Source: Candidatus Yonathbacteria bacterium RIFOXYC2_FULL_47_9
Lineage (GTDB): Bacteria > Patescibacteriota > Minisyncoccia > Phycocordibacterales > UBA1550
DNA: 17,560 bases
NCBI GenBank assembly: GCA_001825115.1
Contig: MHUY01000040.1
Coordinates: 3,123 to 20,682, forward strand
Direction of reading: 5' to 3'
The position numbers and the translations under genes are program-made. Of this stretch, positions 14,971 through 17,560 are shown one piece after another (the stretch's first letter is position 1; each line of letters opens with the position of its first letter). Under the pieces are notes generated by a model. That model searched no databases. It was given only the letters and a program-made list of their open reading frames with translations, and had not been told where the DNA came from.

Positions 14971-15615
14971 TTATGCTGTCGCTTCTGCGGGAGCAGCCTC
15001 TGCGGCAGGTTCTGTGGGAACTTCTGCCTCTGCGGGAACCTCGGGAGCTACCTCTGCGGGCGCTACTACTTCTTCTACTTTTGCCACAGCGTCCAGACGT
15101 GAATCTGCTGATTCAGGAGCTGCGCCTTTTGATTCGGCAATCTGTCCCATCGCAATAGCGAAACGCTGAATTGGTGAGTTGATAACATTGAGGAACATTC
15201 CGCGAAGAACCTGAAGTGGTGGAATTGTCGCAATCGACATCATTTCCGCCTGCGTCTTAAACTCTCCGTCAAAGATACCGCCCACAATAGAGATTGAACC
15301 CTTTTCGCGGGGCGTCTTTTGGAATGCATAAGTCTCGCGTGCTGGAGCAAGGAGGTCCTCACCGTACGCAATTGCGAGCTCGCCAGGAAGCTCAGGCATG
15401 TCGCCTTTCGCTTTAAGGTCGTTCAATACGCGCTTTGCCAAAGTCTTCTTTGTTACGAAGTAACCAACTTTGTCCGCTGAAAGTTTCCTGCGAAGGAGCT
15501 TGGTCTCAGCAACCGAGAGTGCTTTGAAGTTCACGAATACGATCGACTTTGCGTCTGCAAGACGTTCTGTCATCGAAGCAATGAGCTCTGTTTTTTTCTG
15601 TTTTGTAATTGCCAT
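14971..15615 (-). CDS. rplJ: 50S ribosomal protein uL10 with an extended acidic tail
   Basis: uL10 anchors bL12 dimers at the base of the stalk and, with bL12, represses its own mRNA. The N-terminal RNA-binding domain is clear (KTELIASMTERLADAKSIVF, ALSVAETKLLRRKL). The C-terminal helix that binds bL12 corresponds to about 140-165. After it comes a tail of about 50 residues rich in Ala, Pro, Glu and Val, made of short AP/AE repeats, so the protein reaches 214 residues instead of the usual 165-180. The ATG at 15615 has AAGGA about 13 nt upstream, farther than usual. rplK and rplA are not upstream here, so the stalk genes stand apart from the usual L11 operon. Confidence 0.97.
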   Translation of the reverse strand: MAITKQKKTELIASMTERLADAKSIVFVNFKALSVAETKLLRRKLSADKVGYFVTKKTLAKRVLNDLKAKGDMPELPGELAIAYGEDLLAPARETYAFQKTPREKGSISIVGGIFDGEFKTQAEMMSIATIPPLQVLRGMFLNVINSPIQRFAIAMGQIAESKGAAPESADSRLDAVAKVEEVVAPAEVAPEVPAEAEVPTEPAAEAAPAEATA

Positions 15616-15639
15616 ATGTTGTTCTCGTTCCTTTCGGAA

Positions 15640-15769
15640 AAGAGATAATATTCAACGGCTCTCGCACATAGTGCTGGAGCCGTAAAGCCATCCCCATAAA
15701 GGGGAATGAGTCGACCTCCGCAGGGCTTAATGCTCCTTTTCTCTGGAACAGCCTACTTCTTCGGGCTTC
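15640..15769 (-). promoter_or_regulatory. L10 leader (autoregulatory mRNA element of rplJL)
   Basis: The leader between the predicted start (about 15769) and rplJ contains TTAAGCCCTGCGGAGG (15730-15715), which matches the conserved core of bacterial L10 leaders, the site where L10 with L12 binds its own mRNA. It also has hairpins TCCCC/GGGGA (15691-15705) and CGGCTC/GAGCCG with inner GCAC/GTGC (15656-15682). Repression of rplJL by excess L10-L12 is the known role of the family. Confidence 0.8.
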
Positions 15770-15775
15770 GGGGTT

Positions 15776-15804
15776 ATCTTAGCGAACGTTGGCGATATTG
15801 TCAA
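15776..15804 (-). promoter_or_regulatory. Promoter of the rplJL operon
   Basis: A perfect -35 TTGACA (15804-15799), a 17-bp spacer and -10 TAAGAT (15781-15776) give a predicted start near 15769, at the head of the L10 leader. The first three bases of the -10 are also the TAA stop of the small ORF at 15779-15922. Confidence 0.85.
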
Positions 15805-15922
15805 CCGTCACAATAAGGGTATTCATATCCCCCAGTTTCATCACCTCCGAAACCGCCACCCCCACCAGGCCGACGAGTAAAATCCCCAAGAACCTCAATG
15901 TTGTTTTTAAGATCTCAGGCAT
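15779..15922 (-). CDS. Small hypothetical membrane ORF (47 residues)
   Basis: This is a short frame, MPEILKTTLRFLGILLVG and so on, with one predicted membrane helix (about 8-25) and a polar C-terminal end containing VTVDNIANVR. Its position upstream of the stalk operon recalls secE in other genomes, but it lacks the SecE charged segment and WP motif, so I do not call it SecE. It lies between a strong terminator upstream and the rplJ promoter, which its 3' end overlaps. No Shine-Dalgarno is seen; an AT-rich TATTAT directly abuts the ATG. It could be a chance frame over the promoter. Confidence 0.3.
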   Translation of the reverse strand: MPEILKTTLRFLGILLVGLVGVAVSEVMKLGDMNTLIVTVDNIANVR

Positions 15923-15945
15923 ATAATAATTGTGACACATATACC

Positions 15946-15997
15946 AAAAAAGCACCACCTTACAAAGGGCGGTCCTTTGTAAGGTGGTGTTTTTTTA
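15946..15997. terminator. Bidirectional terminator after the TPR gene
   Basis: A 15-bp perfect stem (CACCACCTTACAAAG at 15953-15967 with 15975-15989) closes a 7-nt loop and is flanked by runs of A and T. It ends minus-strand transcription from the TPR gene. The loop region GGGCGGTCC shares its sequence with the hairpin repeat at 16005-16046. Confidence 0.92.
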
Positions 15998-16004
15998 AAT
16001 CCCA

Positions 16005-16046
16005 CCCCGAGGACCGCCCTTTACATACAGAGGCCGGGCCTCGGGG
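16005..16046. repeat. GC-rich palindromic repeat, copy A
   Basis: This imperfect palindrome of 42 nt has arms CCCCGAGG/CCTCGGGG and an inner CCG/CGG plus CCT/AGG. It closely resembles copy B at 16932-16972: in the minus orientation both contain CCTCTGTAT and AGGGCGGTCCTCGGG. It lies between the TPR gene and its terminator. It looks like a REP-type intergenic element. Confidence 0.75.
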
Positions 16047-16081
16047 AATACCAACTGAAAAAGGTTGCTGCTTTTTCTTCT

Positions 16082-16873
16082 TTATTTCACCCCTGAAAGT
16101 TCACTTTTGAGGAGCGCGACAAGGCTGTCGTTTTTGATCCTTTCTGCGGTTTCGATTGCCTTGTTGTAGGCGTCTTTTGCTTCTGCAGTCTGTTTCATAT
16201 CCTGATAGTGATGCGCAAGCATAACCTGAAGGTCTACAGAATCAGGATTCTTTGCAATGCCCGCCTTGAGAATAGTCGGTGTTTCGCTCAATTTTACTTT
16301 GAACGAGTACCGATAAAGGTCGACAAGACCACTGTATCCTTGGATATAATCAGGTTTAAGGGCGATGGTTTTCTTCCAGTTTTCCTCTGATTTTACATAG
16401 TCTTTGAGGTAAAAGTGATAGAGATCACCAAGATTGTTCCAAGCAATAATACTTGAAGGGGCGACGGCTTTTACATACTCCCACGCGTCACGTGCACCCT
16501 CATAGTCGCCGAGTGACTTTCGGTTCACCCCGAGCATAATCCACTCGTTTACATTCTTAGGGTCACTCTTGAGCTCCTTTATATTTTCCTCAATGCGTGT
16601 AACGATAATTGCCTTTACTTCGGGTGCTAGAGTGTTTTTAAACTCCACAGAACGCACTAGGGATGGCGCAGGAGGGAGATTGCGATCATCGATGGGGATA
16701 ACCTTGATCGAACCGTCTCCGGTCATACTAATGCCCGAGATGTCAGTAGTTGTTGCCGTCGTACTTTCTCCACCTTCTGTATCGCCACGCATATCGCGAT
16801 AAATGAAGATCCCCGCCGCGACAAGAGTAAGAACTATAAGCCCAGCAATACCAATATTTTTCTTGTTCATCAT
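16082..16873 (-). CDS. Membrane-anchored TPR-repeat protein
   Basis: The 263-residue product has a lysine-rich start and one N-terminal membrane helix (about 7-25), a Thr/Gly/Ser-rich linker to about 75, then three to four tetratricopeptide repeats (about 105-255; for example NEWIMLGVNRKSLGDYEGARDAWEYV and WNNLGDLYHFYLKDYVKSEENWKKTIALKP). TPRs mediate protein contacts; the soluble part is probably outside the membrane, which suggests envelope assembly. The start is ATGATG: the second ATG (16870) is better spaced from a GGGGG run, but a -10 (TAGGAT, 16887-16882) lies only 8 nt before the first, so the transcript may be leaderless. The gene is bracketed by two copies of the GC-rich hairpin repeat. 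Confidence 0.82.
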   Translation of the reverse strand: MMNKKNIGIAGLIVLTLVAAGIFIYRDMRGDTEGGESTTATTTDISGISMTGDGSIKVIPIDDRNLPPAPSLVRSVEFKNTLAPEVKAIIVTRIEENIKELKSDPKNVNEWIMLGVNRKSLGDYEGARDAWEYVKAVAPSSIIAWNNLGDLYHFYLKDYVKSEENWKKTIALKPDYIQGYSGLVDLYRYSFKVKLSETPTILKAGIAKNPDSVDLQVMLAHHYQDMKQTAEAKDAYNKAIETAERIKNDSLVALLKSELSGVK

Positions 16874-16881
16874 ATCCCCCT

Positions 16882-16890
16882 ATCCTATCA
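16882..16890 (-). promoter_or_regulatory. Likely promoter of the TPR gene
   Basis: The minus strand reads TGATAGGAT (TG-n plus TAGGAT). A weak -35-like TTGCGG lies 16 bp further upstream. The -10 ends 8 nt from the first ATG. Confidence 0.4.
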
Positions 16891-16931
16891 AACCCTCCCA
16901 TTTCCGCAACTTCCCAACCTCCTCAAAACTT

Positions 16932-16972
16932 CCCGAGGACCGCCCTCCGTATACAGAGGACGGTCCTCGGGG
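16932..16972. repeat. GC-rich palindromic repeat, copy B
   Basis: This near-perfect palindrome has arms CCCGAGGACCG/CGGTCCTCGGG, an inner CCTC/GAGG and the loop CGTATACA. It lies directly after the stop of the Ig-like protein gene and before the TPR gene. Without a U tract it is a poor terminator, although its stem could stabilise the upstream mRNA. Confidence 0.75.
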
Positions 16973-16975
16973 AAA

Positions 16976-17560
16976 CTATGGGGTGGCAGTACTGACGGTT
17001 ATAGAATAAGGGGAAAGATAGTCTTGGTATGGATTTCCTGCTGCGTCTTCCATCTTAACCTTCACGCGGTACGTACTTGTAGTGGCAGTGTCTGCCCCGT
17101 GAGAAAGGGCTCCTGTCCATGATTTTGCACACACTGCAGTATCATCAACACATCCGGCCCCCGAGAAGAATGTCTTGTAATTATCAGGGTTGTTTTGATC
17201 CTCAATCTTTATCGACACCCAATCTACATTTTCACTTGCGGTAATAATCAATGCAACCGCAGGTGTTGTCGTTGCGAAGTCCGCTACGATATCCGCGGCA
17301 GTACCATTAAATGTATAGCTTACGATCGTAGGCGGTTCCGTGTCCGGCGCAACAGTAACCGTAACTATGTATTCTTGAGTTGATCCATCTTCGGCGGTGA
17401 CCGTATAGGTGACGGGGTTGGTAAAATCCTGCACGGTACCAGAAGCTGGGCTTGACGTCGCAAGAGCAGACACTGCCACAGAAGACGTGAGTGTGCGAGC
17501 ATCAGTGCCAAACGGAACGGTGAGGCTGACTGTATGCGCTGTCTCGTCAACAACACCAGA
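16976..17560 (-). CDS. Secreted Ig-like/cadherin-like repeat protein, C-terminal part (start outside the window)
   Basis: The open frame runs in from the right edge for 194 codons and ends at 16976. The first visible residues (GVVDETAHTVSLTVPFGTDA, then FTNPVTYTVTAEDGSTQEYIVTV) match the common bacterial surface beta-sandwich repeat with a PVTYTVTAEDGSTQ signature. A second beta-rich domain follows (PPTIVSYTFNGTAADIV) with two cysteines that could form a disulfide (GCVDDTAVC), ending in ITVSTATP. The Thr/Ser/Ala-rich composition and lack of membrane helices suggest an extracellular protein. The N-terminal region and any signal peptide are not visible. Confidence 0.85.
   Translation of the reverse strand, partial: SGVVDETAHTVSLTVPFGTDARTLTSSVAVSALATSSPASGTVQDFTNPVTYTVTAEDGSTQEYIVTVTVAPDTEPPTIVSYTFNGTAADIVADFATTTPAVALIITASENVDWVSIKIEDQNNPDNYKTFFSGAGCVDDTAVCAKSWTGALSHGADTATTSTYRVKVKMEDAAGNPYQDYLSPYSITVSTATP

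Noticed and set aside
15779..15922. Small ORF as SecE
   Set aside because: It lacks the positively charged amphipathic segment and WP motif of SecE, and nusG does not follow.

Overview
The window looks like a chromosomal segment of a Candidate Phyla Radiation (Patescibacteria) bacterium, most likely of the Parcubacteria group. This is an inference from several traits: an unlinked 16S gene, a 23S gene carrying a group I intron and a second large insertion, very short or absent 5' leaders on many genes, and small membrane-anchored proteins of kinds common in these genomes. No taxonomic search was possible. Almost everything is on the minus strand, so transcription runs right to left.

Right part (12.8-17.56 kb): the C-terminal part of a secreted Ig-like repeat protein (cut by the window edge), a membrane-anchored TPR protein flanked by two copies of a GC-rich hairpin repeat, a small putative membrane ORF, the rplJ-rplL ribosomal stalk operon with a recognisable L10 autoregulatory leader and a strong promoter, a winged-helix protein, and a membrane protein of the mechanosensitive-channel-related TM-helix family.

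Middle (8.5-12.8 kb): an rRNA transcription unit lacking 16S. The order in the direction of transcription is promoter, 13-codon mini-ORF, terminator-like hairpin, structured leader, 23S, a tRNA-Pro-like gene with a defective anticodon arm, 5S, terminator. A nearly fully paired 30-bp processing stem brackets the 23S. The 23S is about 3.56 kb long because of two insertions. One is a 332-nt group I intron after E. coli position 2593, in the peptidyl-transferase domain, with P3-P9 all visible. The other is a roughly 280-nt highly structured segment in helix 63.

Left part (0.07-8.5 kb): cell-envelope and export genes. These are a membrane-anchored VWA protein and rodA (one operon); a plus-strand GT4 glycosyltransferase interrupted by an in-frame TAA; a divergent polyprenyl-phosphate sugar phosphotransferase; and a PAP2 phosphatase followed by secD and secF. 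They fit one theme: undecaprenyl-phosphate-linked glycan assembly (sugar transferase, glycosyltransferase, lipid-phosphate recycling), septal or sidewall peptidoglycan synthesis (RodA), and Sec export. The first 70 bases are the 5' end of a 16S rRNA gene on the minus strand, with its own promoter overlapping a terminator-like hairpin. The 16S is therefore transcribed separately, about 8.9 kb downstream of the 23S.
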